Origin: Saprospiraceae bacterium UBA2329
Lineage (GTDB): Bacteria; Bacteroidota; Bacteroidia; Chitinophagales; Saprospiraceae
Direction: 5' to 3'
DNA length: 64,000 bases
Assembly (NCBI GenBank): GCA_002344975.1
Contig: DDUV01000026.1
Coordinates: 1-64,000 of the forward strand
Position numbers and translations under genes: made by a program. Position 1 is the first letter of the stretch. Each line of letters begins with the position of its first letter. Below the pieces are notes generated by a model. It did no database searches, was not told where the DNA came from, and saw only the letters and a program-made list of their open reading frames with translations. Positions 1-9,118 of the stretch are shown piece by piece.

Positions 1-104
1 GGACAAATCGCAACTGCGCCCATTTGAATGATATTCGATTTTGGTCAGGCCCTGCGTGGGAATTTACCCAAATTAACCAACCGGAAATTTATGAGCGCAA
101 ATAA
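1..104 (+). CDS. 3' end of an unidentified protein-coding gene (partial)
   Basis: One frame stays open from the window edge (first full codon at 3) to a TAA at 102-104 and reads as convincing protein: 33 residues rich in W, F and N, containing HLNDIRFWSGPAWEF and ending PEIYERK. The rest of the gene lies outside the window. I do not recognise the family from this tail. It runs in the same direction as proA but is separated from it by about 315 bases holding a duplicated hairpin-bearing segment. Confidence 0.6.
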   Translation, partial: TNRNCAHLNDIRFWSGPAWEFTQINQPEIYERK

Positions 105-111
105 CCCCCCG

Positions 112-336
112 CTGGCACAGGGTCTTCTCTCATCCCGAAAAAATTTAAAAAAAACAATCGCTGGTAGCGGTGGACGCTTTAATTCGTTGTCTCTGACAAC
201 ATACTGAAAAACAAATTTTTACATCAAATTTGGCCACCGACTGGCGTAGAGTCTTCCGAAAAAAATAAAAAAACACACAATCGCTGGTAGCACGGTCTCT
301 GCCCGGTTATCCTTATTTCGTTGTCTCTCCGACAAC
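112..336. repeat. Imperfect tandem duplication with two small hairpins upstream of proA
   Basis: Two related units of about 90-120 bases follow each other. Each has a ctggc...gtcttc block, an A-rich stretch, the identical 15-mer acaatcgctggtagc (154-168 and 277-291) and a TTCGTTGTCTCT block leading into an inverted repeat. The hairpins are GTTGTC-tct-GACAAC (186-200) and GTTGTC-tctcc-GACAAC (320-336). The spacing between copies is 123-134 bases. No coding potential is apparent. Its place between two codirectional genes allows a role in a leader or terminator, but nothing ties it to a known riboswitch. Confidence 0.55.
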
Positions 337-419
337 ACCCATTACTATCTGCCCTTGCCTGTAAATTCTATAAATCCGCTGAACATACTACCTTCGCAGC
401 CAAACAGTGATCTCACGCC

Positions 420-1661
420 ATGATCGAACAACTTCGCGCTACCCACGCCGCTGCGGCACAGATTCGCCGCCTGTCGGATGCCGCCAAAACCAAGCTGCTG
501 CTGCAATTGGCCCAAGCCGTAGAAGCCGCCTGCGATGCCATTCTGGCCGCCAATCAGCTCGATTTGGCCAAAATAGACGACGCCGATCCTAAAAAAGACC
601 GCCTGCTCCTGAACCCGGAACGCATCGCCGCGCTGGCCGGCAGCATCCGGGAAGTGGCCGCCCTGCGCGATCCCTGCGGCGCGGTGCTCTTGGATAAAAT
701 TTTGCCCAATGGCCTGAAATTGAGAAAAATAAGCGTGCCGCTGGGCGTGGTGGGCATCATTTACGAATCGCGGCCCAACGTCACTTTGGATGTGAGTGCG
801 CTGTGCCTGCGTTCGGGCAATGCCGCTGTGTTACGGGGTGGAAGCGACGCCCTGCAAACCAATCGCGCCCTCGCGGCCATCATTCAGGATGTGCTGGAGC
901 AGGCCGGTCTCAGCCGCGACGTGGTGGCCCTCTTGCCGCCCGACCGGGAATTGGTAAAAGACATGCTGACAGCCACGCGCTACATAGATGTGATCATACC
1001 GAGAGGCTCGGATGCGCTGATTCGGTTTGTGCGCGAAAACTCATTGGTACCCGTCATCGAAACCGGGGCCGGCGTGTGCCATACTTATGTACACGAAAGT
1101 GCCGATCTGGAGAAGGCCAAAGCCATTGTGGTGAATGCCAAAGTGTCGCGGCCGTCGGTGTGCAACTCTTTGGATACCATTGTAATAGACTCAAAAATTG
1201 CGCCTGCTTTTTTGCCGCTGCTGCGGGATGATTTTGAAAAATGGAAGGTGGAGGTTTTTGCCGATCCGGTGGCGTTCGACATTTTACAACAAGCCGGTTT
1301 TGAGCGGTTGCAGCCAGCCTCGGAATCGGATTTCGGGCGGGAGTTTTTGGATTACAAATGCTCGGTGAAAACGGTGAACGGCCTGCCGGAAGCGCTGGAC
1401 CACATTCGCACCTATTCGTCGCGGCACTCGGAGGCCATCGTGGCGGAAGACACGGCGGTGTGTCGCACCTTTTTGGAAGAAACCGATGCGGCGGCGGTGT
1501 TTGCCAATGCTTCCACGCGTTTTACCGACGGGGGCATGTTCGGCCTCGGTGCGGAAATCGGTATTTCTACCCAGAAACTGCACGCTCGCGGGCCGTTTGC
1601 ATTGGAGAAATTGGTGACGGAAAAGTGGGTGGTGGAGGGCGAAGGGCAGGTGCGGTGGTGA
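420..1661 (+). CDS. proA: Glutamate-5-semialdehyde dehydrogenase (gamma-glutamyl phosphate reductase)
   Basis: Reduces gamma-glutamyl phosphate to glutamate 5-semialdehyde with NADPH, the second step of proline synthesis; cytoplasmic. The 413-residue length is normal for ProA. The aldehyde-dehydrogenase fold is recognisable from YESRPNVT (115-122), RSGNAAVLRGG (131-141), IPRG (193-196) and the catalytic cysteine C248 in SRPSVCNSLDT. The C-terminal stretch FTDGGMFGLGAEIGIST is also typical. No glutamate 5-kinase gene (proB) is adjacent on the downstream side; the upstream side is cut by the window edge. The gene converges on the nuclease gene at 1770-2528 with about 110 bases between stops. 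Confidence 0.95.
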   Translation: MIEQLRATHAAAAQIRRLSDAAKTKLLLQLAQAVEAACDAILAANQLDLAKIDDADPKKDRLLLNPERIAALAGSIREVAALRDPCGAVLLDKILPNGLKLRKISVPLGVVGIIYESRPNVTLDVSALCLRSGNAAVLRGGSDALQTNRALAAIIQDVLEQAGLSRDVVALLPPDRELVKDMLTATRYIDVIIPRGSDALIRFVRENSLVPVIETGAGVCHTYVHESADLEKAKAIVVNAKVSRPSVCNSLDTIVIDSKIAPAFLPLLRDDFEKWKVEVFADPVAFDILQQAGFERLQPASESDFGREFLDYKCSVKTVNGLPEALDHIRTYSSRHSEAIVAEDTAVCRTFLEETDAAAVFANASTRFTDGGMFGLGAEIGISTQKLHARGPFALEKLVTEKWVVEGEGQVRW

Positions 1662-1769
1662 GAGGCAGTGTGATGTGGAACGGTTTCAAATGTTGCAGGA
1701 GAGCGGGGGGATTGTGTTTTGGTGAGTAAAGACGGAAGGGGGTCGGCTTTTTATACCCTGCTTGGCACT

Positions 1770-2528
1770 TTAGCGGCGCGAGGTATTGGATTGGTTTTTC
1801 ACCAGCCAATCCCTCAAGTACCACGTTACAAAGTCTTTGAATGCCTTGTGATGGCCATCTGAAGAATCATCATAATCCGAAATCAGGCGCTGAACTTCCT
1901 GAAAATTCCATTGGGTTTGGTCTTCCCCCAGCCGCCTTTTGAGTACATTTTTAAAGATTGAAAACCGCTCTTTTCTCAGATGATCATGGTTCAGATTTAA
2001 ACAGCCTTTAGTATCGCCGATCAACTCTTTCCTTTTGTTGTCATTGGAGGTATCTAACTGCACTTCTTCGGAGGCATTATTTACCTTATAAATGATGTCT
2101 TCATCTCTGCATTGCATAGCGGCAGGATTGGTGATTTGCTGCAACACCTTATCCCCTTTCATAGAGTCGCAATGATTTTTTCCTTTCTTGTTGTCATTGC
2201 CAAGGCAGCAGCCGAGCAGGTTTTGATAGTTTAAATCATTTCCCGCTTCGTCGTTTTGTGGCAGAAAATGCTCAGTTTTCATTTGGGCTTTACCGTGCTG
2301 ATTTTCAACTTGTAAGACTTTTTGCCCGCAATAAGCACAGACGAATTTTTGTTCGCGGAGCAATTGTTCTCTCAGTTTGTAAAAGGGCGTTTCGTTCCGT
2401 GGAATTCGATTTCCTGCATCATTGCGTTCCTGCCTGAATGCCGTGAAGCCGTCATACGTCGGCGCACTCGATTCACGCTTATAATCGAGCAGGTCTTGCG
2501 GTTCCGGTAGTTTTTCAATGGGGAGCAT
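1770..2528 (-). CDS. ptuB: HNH endonuclease of the TIGR02646/PtuB type (Septu-like defence nuclease)
   Basis: A 252-residue protein with an HNH/zinc-ribbon nuclease core: CAYC (64-67), EH (86-87, in MKTEHFLPQ), NLLGCC (103-108) and HCD (119-121, in KGKNHCDSMKGD). This order of Cys pairs around the EH and N-x-L motifs is that of the family found as PtuB in Septu phage-defence systems and as an effector of some retrons. It begins 8 bases after the stop of the ATPase gene at 2537-4381, so the two are almost certainly cotranscribed. No reverse transcriptase is nearby, which argues against a retron. The proposed role, DNA or RNA cleavage on phage infection, is inferred from family and neighbourhood. 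The pair looks AT-richer than proA, compatible with acquisition by transfer. Confidence 0.78.
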   Translation of the reverse strand: MLPIEKLPEPQDLLDYKRESSAPTYDGFTAFRQERNDAGNRIPRNETPFYKLREQLLREQKFVCAYCGQKVLQVENQHGKAQMKTEHFLPQNDEAGNDLNYQNLLGCCLGNDNKKGKNHCDSMKGDKVLQQITNPAAMQCRDEDIIYKVNNASEEVQLDTSNDNKRKELIGDTKGCLNLNHDHLRKERFSIFKNVLKRRLGEDQTQWNFQEVQRLISDYDDSSDGHHKAFKDFVTWYLRDWLVKNQSNTSRR

Positions 2529-2536
2529 GGAGTGTC

Positions 2537-4381
2537 TTAATTTAAATCGTAACCGGCATCTTGAATGGCAGCATCAGAAGCTCCAAGTATGGGGAGCAAC
2601 TGCTCAAAAATTGCTTTTGCAGCTTCTTTTTGATTCAACGCGATGGCACGAAACATTTCATCAATTTTGTATTGAATTTCAGTCGCCGGCCGCTTGTTGA
2701 TACCATATTCTTCCAACAATAAATCCTGAATAGTGCGACCGTAATAATGATCTATTTCAAAAATTTCGCCTTTCTCGACCCGATAAGCCTTTACTCCTTC
2801 ATTTTGAAGTGTTGCCAAGACCACCGGAGAATGTGATGTAAAAACGAATTGGACATTGGGAAACTCGGATAAAAGCACCGGAATTGCGCGCGCCTGTACT
2901 GCCGGGTGCAGATAGTTATCCACTTCATCCACTAAAACGATGGCAGATTCCTGAGTCGGATTTTCTGAAAAACGGTATGCTTCATACATTCTGCTGATCA
3001 AGTGGCCAATCCATCCGAAAAGGTTACTCAGGCCGGTACTTAGCAAATCAAACGGAATTCCTTCCGGGTTGAAAGGAGTTGTTACGGCGATTTTACGTGG
3101 CGAAACAGCATTTTTCAATTCAAGCACAAATGCCTCCCCGTCTGTTTGGGTCAAAACCTCAGAAATAATTCGGAACAATGCTTTTACCCTCAATTTGTGT
3201 GCATCACTTTGGTTCCAGGTTTCACTGATCCAAAGTTTCAGACTATCAATTCGTTTGTCCTCGGCATCATGTATCAATGGAATAATATCGTAAGCGTTAG
3301 GGTTGGGAGAACGTTTTTTAATGTCTGTTCCATCCGGTTTTCTACCGTACCGTTGTGGGTAACCAATTACTAAAATGGGCAGTTCGCCGTCTCCGTCAGT
3401 ACCATCCTCCCCAACAGGCAGCCCGAAGCCGTTCGGTTCTATTCTGTCTCCGCCAAACTCCACAATGCCGGTATCAGGTAAAGTTTTAAACGGAATCAAA
3501 TTGGCTTTACCATTTTCAAATATACTTCCGTTGAGATCGTATGACACCTGAATGGCTCCATCGCCTGCATATCGGAATAGATAGCTCTCATCCACACCTA
3601 TTATGCGCGGAAGATTTTGCAACTCATTTTCGGTATCAATCAAAGGGCTTCCGGTACCTACCAGCCCTAATGCTACGGCACGCAGAAGCGTGGTCTTTCC
3701 TCCGCCGTTTTCACCTATAAAACAAGTCGCTCTCCTGCCAAATTGCACACTACATTGCTCAAACAATCCGACATTATTGAGGGTCAGTTGTTGGATGTTT
3801 AAAGTTTTTATACGCGGAGCAGGCGGTTCGGGCAGAGCCTCTGAGGCTGCCTGGCGATATTGTTGAATAACTTTAAGCTGCTCAAGAAAATAAGTTTCAT
3901 TTAGTCTGTTCAATGCGTGGTCAAATGCCAAACTGTAACCGCTGCGCCTTTGGATATTCAAAACGGCATCAATCCTGTTTCTGTCTTCCGTCAAAAACAA
4001 TTCCAGATTTTTGATATAATCCGTTCCTTCATATTGTTTTTCCCACAATGCCTTTTGTCCAACTTTTGAAAAACCTCCTAACGCGGCAGCAGTTTCTTCC
4101 AAAACACTTGCTTTATCGTGATTGTCTCTCCCACTAAACTTTAGCCTGAATTGGCCGGTATTGTTGATTTCAATATAGATATTTTGAGTCTTGTTGACCC
4201 AGTCGGTTCCTGTCCAGAATGAAAAAGCCAGATAATACTCATTTCCCAGAAACCACATGCCGGATTGCAGCCTCTCAATGGGACGCCGGCGAAGCGTAAA
4301 TACCAAAGCGTTGTCATATTTAGACCGCCATTCTAATAAAAACAGGAGTACCCGTTCATGTATCCCTCTAATGTCTTCCAT
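2537..4381 (-). CDS. ptuA: ABC/SMC-like ATPase with extra N-terminal domain (PtuA-like)
   Basis: A 614-residue protein. The C-terminal two thirds is an overcoming-lysogenization/RecF-like ABC ATPase: Walker A GENGGGKTT (about 223-231), signature LLSTGLSN (about 445-452), Walker B IVLVDEVD (about 481-488) followed by NYLHP, and an H-loop TSHSP (about 515-519). Residues 1-190 form a separate domain rich in aromatic residues (MWFLGNEYYLAFSFW) that I do not recognise and that is not expected in a minimal PtuA, where the ATPase starts near residue 1. The ATPase gene followed directly by the HNH gene is the Septu arrangement: the ATPase is thought to sense infection and control the nuclease. A -7-like box lies 19 bases upstream of the start. 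Alternative: a related uncharacterised ATPase-HNH defence pair. Confidence 0.75.
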   Translation of the reverse strand: MEDIRGIHERVLLFLLEWRSKYDNALVFTLRRRPIERLQSGMWFLGNEYYLAFSFWTGTDWVNKTQNIYIEINNTGQFRLKFSGRDNHDKASVLEETAAALGGFSKVGQKALWEKQYEGTDYIKNLELFLTEDRNRIDAVLNIQRRSGYSLAFDHALNRLNETYFLEQLKVIQQYRQAASEALPEPPAPRIKTLNIQQLTLNNVGLFEQCSVQFGRRATCFIGENGGGKTTLLRAVALGLVGTGSPLIDTENELQNLPRIIGVDESYLFRYAGDGAIQVSYDLNGSIFENGKANLIPFKTLPDTGIVEFGGDRIEPNGFGLPVGEDGTDGDGELPILVIGYPQRYGRKPDGTDIKKRSPNPNAYDIIPLIHDAEDKRIDSLKLWISETWNQSDAHKLRVKALFRIISEVLTQTDGEAFVLELKNAVSPRKIAVTTPFNPEGIPFDLLSTGLSNLFGWIGHLISRMYEAYRFSENPTQESAIVLVDEVDNYLHPAVQARAIPVLLSEFPNVQFVFTSHSPVVLATLQNEGVKAYRVEKGEIFEIDHYYGRTIQDLLLEEYGINKRPATEIQYKIDEMFRAIALNQKEAAKAIFEQLLPILGASDAAIQDAGYDLN

Positions 4382-4399
4382 ATCAATTCATTTTCGGTA

Positions 4400-4407
4400 C
4401 AAAGATA
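4400..4407 (-). promoter_or_regulatory. Promoter -7 element of the ATPase-HNH pair
   Basis: On the minus strand this reads TATCTTTG, a match to the Bacteroidota -7 consensus TAnnTTTG, 19 bases upstream of the ATPase start. No clear TTG at the expected upstream distance is seen, so this is a partial match. Confidence 0.45.
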
Positions 4408-4485
4408 ATGATATAATGCTGTACGCTCTATACCCGGCCCCATCCTCCATATTTGCCCCTGAAAAAGGACGTTCCTAACTATTAC

Positions 4486-4518
4486 AAAAAAAGCCGCCCC
4501 CAAAAGCTGAGAGCGACT
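4486..4518 (-). terminator. Intrinsic terminator of the outer-membrane receptor gene
   Basis: Read on the minus strand, AGTCGCTCTC pairs over 10 bp with GGGGGCGGCT (three G-U pairs) around a 7-base loop, followed by a run of seven T. It lies 30 bases after the receptor gene's stop and separates it from the defence pair transcribed in the same direction. Confidence 0.7.
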
Positions 4519-4547
4519 CCTTTTAAACCAGTCTAATATATTGATTC

Positions 4548-7181
4548 TTACATCATATCGCTGCCCTGCATATTGACCCGGTTGTTTTTGCGGGTGAACA
4601 GCGAGGCGTCCATTTTGCCGAAACGGTAGGCAAAGTTGAGGCGTACCATTTGGGGGTTCATCAGGCGGAAATTATCCTGCGTGAAGAAGTCGGTAGCGGT
4701 GTAAGACCCCATTCTTCTCGATGCAAACACGTCCTGCATACTGAGTGTGAGCGATGCCTGATTTTTCATCAAATCTTTGCGCACCGAGGCATCCACAAAC
4801 CAGTACGCTTTGGTGTAACCCTGGGCCGTGTTTTGACCGCGGGGGCCGCCGCCGCTGAACGGATCGTTGTTGGTCACGGGCGTAAACGAGGCGCGGGTGC
4901 GGTATTCGCCATTGAACTGGAGTGAAAATCCGGCGGGCAATTTGATCTGCACGGTTTCTTTCAGGAAGGCGCTCAAACGGCTCAGTTCCAGCGAGCTTTC
5001 CACGTTGGTGGCGTCCACCTGCTGTTGATACACGTTGATGTTGTGCGTCAGATTGAGCCAGTTGGAGAAGCTGTTTTTCATAGTGAGTTCGGCGCCATAA
5101 GCGGCGGCGTTGTTGCCGTTGGCAAAGCTCGTCACCACCACCTCTTTGCCGAGGTCCGCGTTGTACTCGGTAAACTGGTAGGAAGTAATCAGGTTGGAGG
5201 CCTGTTTGTAATACAAGGACACGAGGAGATTGTGGCCTTTATTGAAAATCTTTTGGTACGAAAGCTCCAGCGAATTGGTGAACTCCGGCAGCAATTGCAC
5301 GTTGCCGCGACGCAGGTTGAGCGAGTCGGAGAAGTCGGTGAACGGCATGGTCTGGAAGAAGTTGGGGCGGTTCACACGGCGGGTGTAGGCGAGCTGCATC
5401 TGGTCGCCGCCATCGTTGAGTTTGCGGGTGAGGAACAGGCTGGGAAACAGGCTGATGGGATACGCAATAGTGAAAGACGAGTCGCGGTCGGTGAGTGCGC
5501 CGGTGTAGAAACTGCTCTCTGCGCGGAGGCCGGCCTGAAAGCCCCAGTTGCCGCGCTGATGGCTGCCCTGAATGTAAGCGGCATAAACGTTGTCGTTGAA
5601 TTTGAAGTGGTCGGAAATCTGAGCAATTTGCTGCCAGTTGTTTTCGGTATCGCTGAATACGAAGTTGGCGTTGTCGTTGCGATTGTTGCGCAGGGTTGCC
5701 TTGATGCCGCCTTCAATTTTGGTGCTTGGGCTGAGCGGGTTGATGAAGTCCGTTTGCAGGGTAATGAAGCTGCCCTGGCCCATGCCTTCCTGCTTTTCGC
5801 GGGTGGCGGCGCCGGTGTCGAAGGTGGTCATAAACTCGCTGCCGCCCTCAAACCTGACGCGATTGTAGTTCAGGTCGGCGGTCCATTCGGCGCCTTTTTT
5901 CGGAAAGAGGTGTTTGAACTGCAAAGAAGTACCGAGATTGCGGAAGTTGCGGTCTTGTTGGCTGCTGCGCAAGTAGCTGCTTGTGAGGGTGTTGCCGGGG
6001 AAGAGCAGGTCGGTGGTGGTGGTAAGGGCGTCGGTGGGTTGGAATTTGCCGCGCATCAGCATGCCGCTGAAAGTGAGGGTGCTGCGGTTGCTGATGAAAT
6101 AATCCAGGCCCACGCGGCCATTGGCAAAGAGGCCGTTCATGCGGGTGCTCGATTCCTGTGTGACATCGGAAAGCGGGTTGCCGAAGAAGTTGTGGCGGAT
6201 GGTGACGCCTTCGCCGACGCCTTTGTTTTGGTTGAACATGCCGGAGGCGAAGAAATTGAGTTTGCCTTGCCGGGCATTGATGTCGCCGCCGAGGTTGAGG
6301 CCGCCGCGCGAGTCGCCGCCCACGCGCACATTGCCGTTGTATCCCATGCGCTTTTCTTTTTTCAAAACGATGTTGACGATGCCCGCCGCGCCGCCGCCGG
6401 CGTCAAATTTGGACGAGGGGTTGGTGATGACCTCTACGCTTTCGATGTCTGCCGCCGGTATTTGGTCGAGCGAGAGTGTGGTGGGGCGGCCATCCAGAAA
6501 AATCTGTGGCGAGCCGTTGCGCAGGGTCACGTTGCCGTCGAGGTCCACCGAAAGGGAGGGTACGTTTTTGAGGGCGTCCTGAGCCGTGCCGCCTGCTGCG
6601 CTCAGGTCTTTATCCACGCGGTAGGCTTTGCGGTCCAATGCGAGCGTGGTGGTCGCCACTTGCCCTTTTACCACCACTTCGCTGAGTACGGTGGCGCCTT
6701 CCAGCAATTTGATATTGCCGAGGTCTTTTTCAAAACTGCCCATACCTGCGCCGGGGAAACCACCGCCGGGCGAGGGACCGGAGGGCTTGCCGCCGCCGAG
6801 AGACGCTGCGGGCGCTTTGATGCCGAAGTCCACTTTTTGGCGCACTTCGGTGTAGCCGAGGAAGGAAATGACCAACTCAAACTCGCCCACAACAGGCAGT
6901 TTTTCGAGGTTGAAATCGCCGTTGTCCTCGCTGAGCTGACCTGCCCAGGTGGTGTCGCGGAGGGTCTGGGTCTGAGGATCGAATTTTTTACCGAACAACT
7001 GCACAGTGGCATAGCCGACGCCCTTGCCGGCTTCGTCAACTACCCGGCCGTACATGCGTCCGATGTTCATTTTGGAGGGATCGAAATTGCCGCCCTGCGG
7101 CCCCTGTGCCGCCAATGGAAGCAGCGTGGATATGGCCAATAATGCCGTGAAGAAAAATGATTTTTGCATGGTGCTTTTCAT
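4548..7181 (-). CDS. Outer-membrane beta-barrel receptor with carboxypeptidase-regulatory domain
   Basis: An 877-residue protein with an N-terminal signal peptide (about 1-26). A carboxypeptidase-regulatory-like domain follows (MYGRVVDEAGKGVGYATVQL onward, about 43-120), then a Gly/Pro-rich linker with PSGPSPGGGFPGAG. A TonB-receptor plug contains DIESVEVITNPSSKFDAGG and AGIVNIVLKKE (about 245-280). A C-terminal barrel of the Bacteroidota OMP_b-brl_3 type follows. Proteins of this class sit in the outer membrane; many are TonB-linked transporters, but the substrate here cannot be told. Alternating Arg/Asn/Phe-rich strands run to the end, which is not a classical terminal-Phe signature (ends QGSDMM). 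The divergent kinase-regulator pair at 7331-9078 may control it. Confidence 0.85.
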   Translation of the reverse strand: MKSTMQKSFFFTALLAISTLLPLAAQGPQGGNFDPSKMNIGRMYGRVVDEAGKGVGYATVQLFGKKFDPQTQTLRDTTWAGQLSEDNGDFNLEKLPVVGEFELVISFLGYTEVRQKVDFGIKAPAASLGGGKPSGPSPGGGFPGAGMGSFEKDLGNIKLLEGATVLSEVVVKGQVATTTLALDRKAYRVDKDLSAAGGTAQDALKNVPSLSVDLDGNVTLRNGSPQIFLDGRPTTLSLDQIPAADIESVEVITNPSSKFDAGGGAAGIVNIVLKKEKRMGYNGNVRVGGDSRGGLNLGGDINARQGKLNFFASGMFNQNKGVGEGVTIRHNFFGNPLSDVTQESSTRMNGLFANGRVGLDYFISNRSTLTFSGMLMRGKFQPTDALTTTTDLLFPGNTLTSSYLRSSQQDRNFRNLGTSLQFKHLFPKKGAEWTADLNYNRVRFEGGSEFMTTFDTGAATREKQEGMGQGSFITLQTDFINPLSPSTKIEGGIKATLRNNRNDNANFVFSDTENNWQQIAQISDHFKFNDNVYAAYIQGSHQRGNWGFQAGLRAESSFYTGALTDRDSSFTIAYPISLFPSLFLTRKLNDGGDQMQLAYTRRVNRPNFFQTMPFTDFSDSLNLRRGNVQLLPEFTNSLELSYQKIFNKGHNLLVSLYYKQASNLITSYQFTEYNADLGKEVVVTSFANGNNAAAYGAELTMKNSFSNWLNLTHNINVYQQQVDATNVESSLELSRLSAFLKETVQIKLPAGFSLQFNGEYRTRASFTPVTNNDPFSGGGPRGQNTAQGYTKAYWFVDASVRKDLMKNQASLTLSMQDVFASRRMGSYTATDFFTQDNFRLMNPQMVRLNFAYRFGKMDASLFTRKNNRVNMQGSDMM

Positions 7182-7330
7182 GTTTGTCGGGTGATTTCTT
7201 TTGAATGACGGTGCAAAGTTGGCCTCAAAAAAAATAAAAAATGGTGTGTGCCGACGAATCGGCCAAATGTATGGATGAACCGCCCGGCTTGCTCAGGCGC
7301 GGCATCGAAAAGATTGCGAACTTTGCACCG

Positions 7331-8374
7331 ATGAAAAAATCGCTTCCCATCTTACTACAAATCGCCGTCTGGGTCGCCATCTGGTCGGTCTTCGCCTTCA
7401 CCGGCAATACCAGCGAACACCTGCCGGGATATTACATGGTCATCACGGTGCGCGTGTTGGTGCTTGCGCTGTTTTACAACCTCGCCTACTACCTGCTGCT
7501 GCCGCTGTATTTTTCAGACAAAAAACGCCTGTTTTACCTCCTCTTGCCGCTGTTCTTTGTGGGATATGTGGGGTTTTCGGTCGGCGTTGATCTGACTTTG
7601 GCCAAGCCGGAAAAGATGTTTGCCAACGCAGAAAAACGAGGGCATTCCTCCAAAAATCGCTCCTGGTCCTGGCTGCTCATTCCGCCTGTTTTTTTCAGCA
7701 CGGCTATTTTCGGGGCTGCTGCCGGATTTCGGGGGGTACTGGAATTTGAAAATAAAAAAATGGCCGAGGAGGAAGCCAACCGCCGCCGCCTCGAAGCGGA
7801 AATCGCGCTGCTCAAATCGCAGATCAACCCGCATTTCCTGCTCAATACGCTCAATAACCTCTACGGCATTGCCGTCACCGAGCCGGACAAGGCGCCGGAA
7901 GCCCTGCTCAAACTCTCGGACATGGTGCGCTATATTCTCTACGATTGCGCCCAGCCTGTGGTGCCGATCTCGCAGGAACTCGATTTTATCAAAAATTACA
8001 TCTCGCTGCAACAACTCCGGCTGCCGCCCAATGTCTCCCTTCGCGTGGACATTCCCGAACGCGACCCCGGCGGCGCTATCGAACCGATGATCCTCATTCC
8101 TTTTGTGGAAAATGCCTTCAAACACGGTCTTACCACCCGGAAGCCCTGCGAAATTGTGGTGGTTGTAGGCGCCGAAAATAACCGGCTGAATTTGCGGGTA
8201 GAGAATGAGGTTTTTGCGCATCAGGAAAACCGGCAGGGCAATGAATCGGGCATCGGGCTGGCCAATGTGATGCAACGTCTGGAGCACGCCTACGCCGGCC
8301 AATACAAGCTGAACATCGCCGAAACAAACGGCCGGCACAGCGTTTTTCTCGATCTGCAACTCGGCGCCGCATGA
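7331..8374 (+). CDS. LytS/YehU-type sensor histidine kinase
   Basis: A 347-residue membrane kinase of the His_kinase (PF06580) type. About four hydrophobic segments lie in residues 1-135, then a short coiled coil (NKKMAEEEANRRRLEAEIAL). The phospho-accepting H168 is in SQINPHFLLNTLNNLYG, and the HATPase region has FVENAFKHG and GIGLANVMQRL. I chose ATG 7331: an in-frame start at 7241 would put a charged, cysteine-bearing leader before the first membrane segment and lies close to the neighbouring promoter. The stop overlaps the regulator's start by 4 bases (ATGA), so the pair is translationally coupled. Transcribed away from the outer-membrane receptor. Confidence 0.88.
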   Translation: MKKSLPILLQIAVWVAIWSVFAFTGNTSEHLPGYYMVITVRVLVLALFYNLAYYLLLPLYFSDKKRLFYLLLPLFFVGYVGFSVGVDLTLAKPEKMFANAEKRGHSSKNRSWSWLLIPPVFFSTAIFGAAAGFRGVLEFENKKMAEEEANRRRLEAEIALLKSQINPHFLLNTLNNLYGIAVTEPDKAPEALLKLSDMVRYILYDCAQPVVPISQELDFIKNYISLQQLRLPPNVSLRVDIPERDPGGAIEPMILIPFVENAFKHGLTTRKPCEIVVVVGAENNRLNLRVENEVFAHQENRQGNESGIGLANVMQRLEHAYAGQYKLNIAETNGRHSVFLDLQLGAA

Positions 8375-9078
8375 CTTTCATCGCCCTCGACGACGAACCC
8401 ATCGCATTGGCCATCATCGAGCGGTATGCTCGCAATGTGCCTGATTTGCAATTGGTTGCCACTTTTACAGATGCCGCCGCTGCCGCTGAATTTCTGCGCA
8501 ACAACACCGTTGACCTGCTCCTCAGCGACATCAATATGCCCGATGTGAGCGGCCTCCAGTTTGTGCGCGATCTGCCCGACGAGCGCCCGATGGTCATTTT
8601 CGTCACGGCCTACAAAGAGCATGCCCACGAGGGATTCGACCTCAATGTGATAGATTATTTGGTGAAGCCCGTTTCGCCGGAGCGGTTCAATACGGCCATT
8701 CAGAAAGCCGCCGGCCTGCTCGAACTGCGCCGCAAAGCCGAAGCTGCCGAGGCGAGCGCGCTCCCCGATGAGTTTTTCTTTGTTTTTTCGGAATACCAGC
8801 AGGTTAAAATCACCATCTCCGACCTGCTTTATGTAGAGGCCATGGGCGACTATGTGAAGCTGTTCCTCAGTACGCAGCCCAAGCCTGTACTCACGCTGGA
8901 ACGCATGAAAATATTAGCCGACCGCCTGCAACAGCACGGTTTTCGGCGCATACACCGCTCTTATTTGGTGAACATGAAAAAGGTGGCGGCCCTCCAAAAA
9001 GCAAGGCTGCGGGTGGCCGATGTCTGGCTGCCGGTGGGCGAAACTTATATGGAGGGGCTGAAGGACGGGAGGTCGTAA
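8371..9078 (+). CDS. LytTR-family response regulator
   Basis: A 235-residue partner of the upstream kinase. The receiver domain (1-120) has acidic D7/D8, phospho-acceptor D53 (LLLSDINMPD), T79 and K99 (DYLVKP). The C-terminal LytTR DNA-binding domain shows ISDLLYVEAMGDYVKL and the hallmark HRSYLVNMKKVAAL. LytTR regulators bind direct repeats in promoters; the target is unknown, the divergent receptor gene being the simplest candidate. The gene ends 40 bases before the convergent peroxidase gene. Confidence 0.92.
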   Translation: MTFIALDDEPIALAIIERYARNVPDLQLVATFTDAAAAAEFLRNNTVDLLLSDINMPDVSGLQFVRDLPDERPMVIFVTAYKEHAHEGFDLNVIDYLVKPVSPERFNTAIQKAAGLLELRRKAEAAEASALPDEFFFVFSEYQQVKITISDLLYVEAMGDYVKLFLSTQPKPVLTLERMKILADRLQQHGFRRIHRSYLVNMKKVAALQKARLRVADVWLPVGETYMEGLKDGRS

Positions 9079-9118
9079 TGGCCCCCCGGCGCTTTCAGGT
9101 ATTTGGAAAAACGTCCAA

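Noticed and set aside
1770..4381. Retron effector module
   Set aside because: The HNH and ATPase types are shared with some retron systems, but no reverse transcriptase or msr/msd-like region lies within the flanks read.
5025..7142. Long open frame (about 705 codons) on the plus strand opposite the outer-membrane receptor
   Set aside because: Composition is only V, A, E, G, H-rich filler typical of the reverse strand of a GC-rich gene; the minus strand has a signal peptide, plug and barrel.
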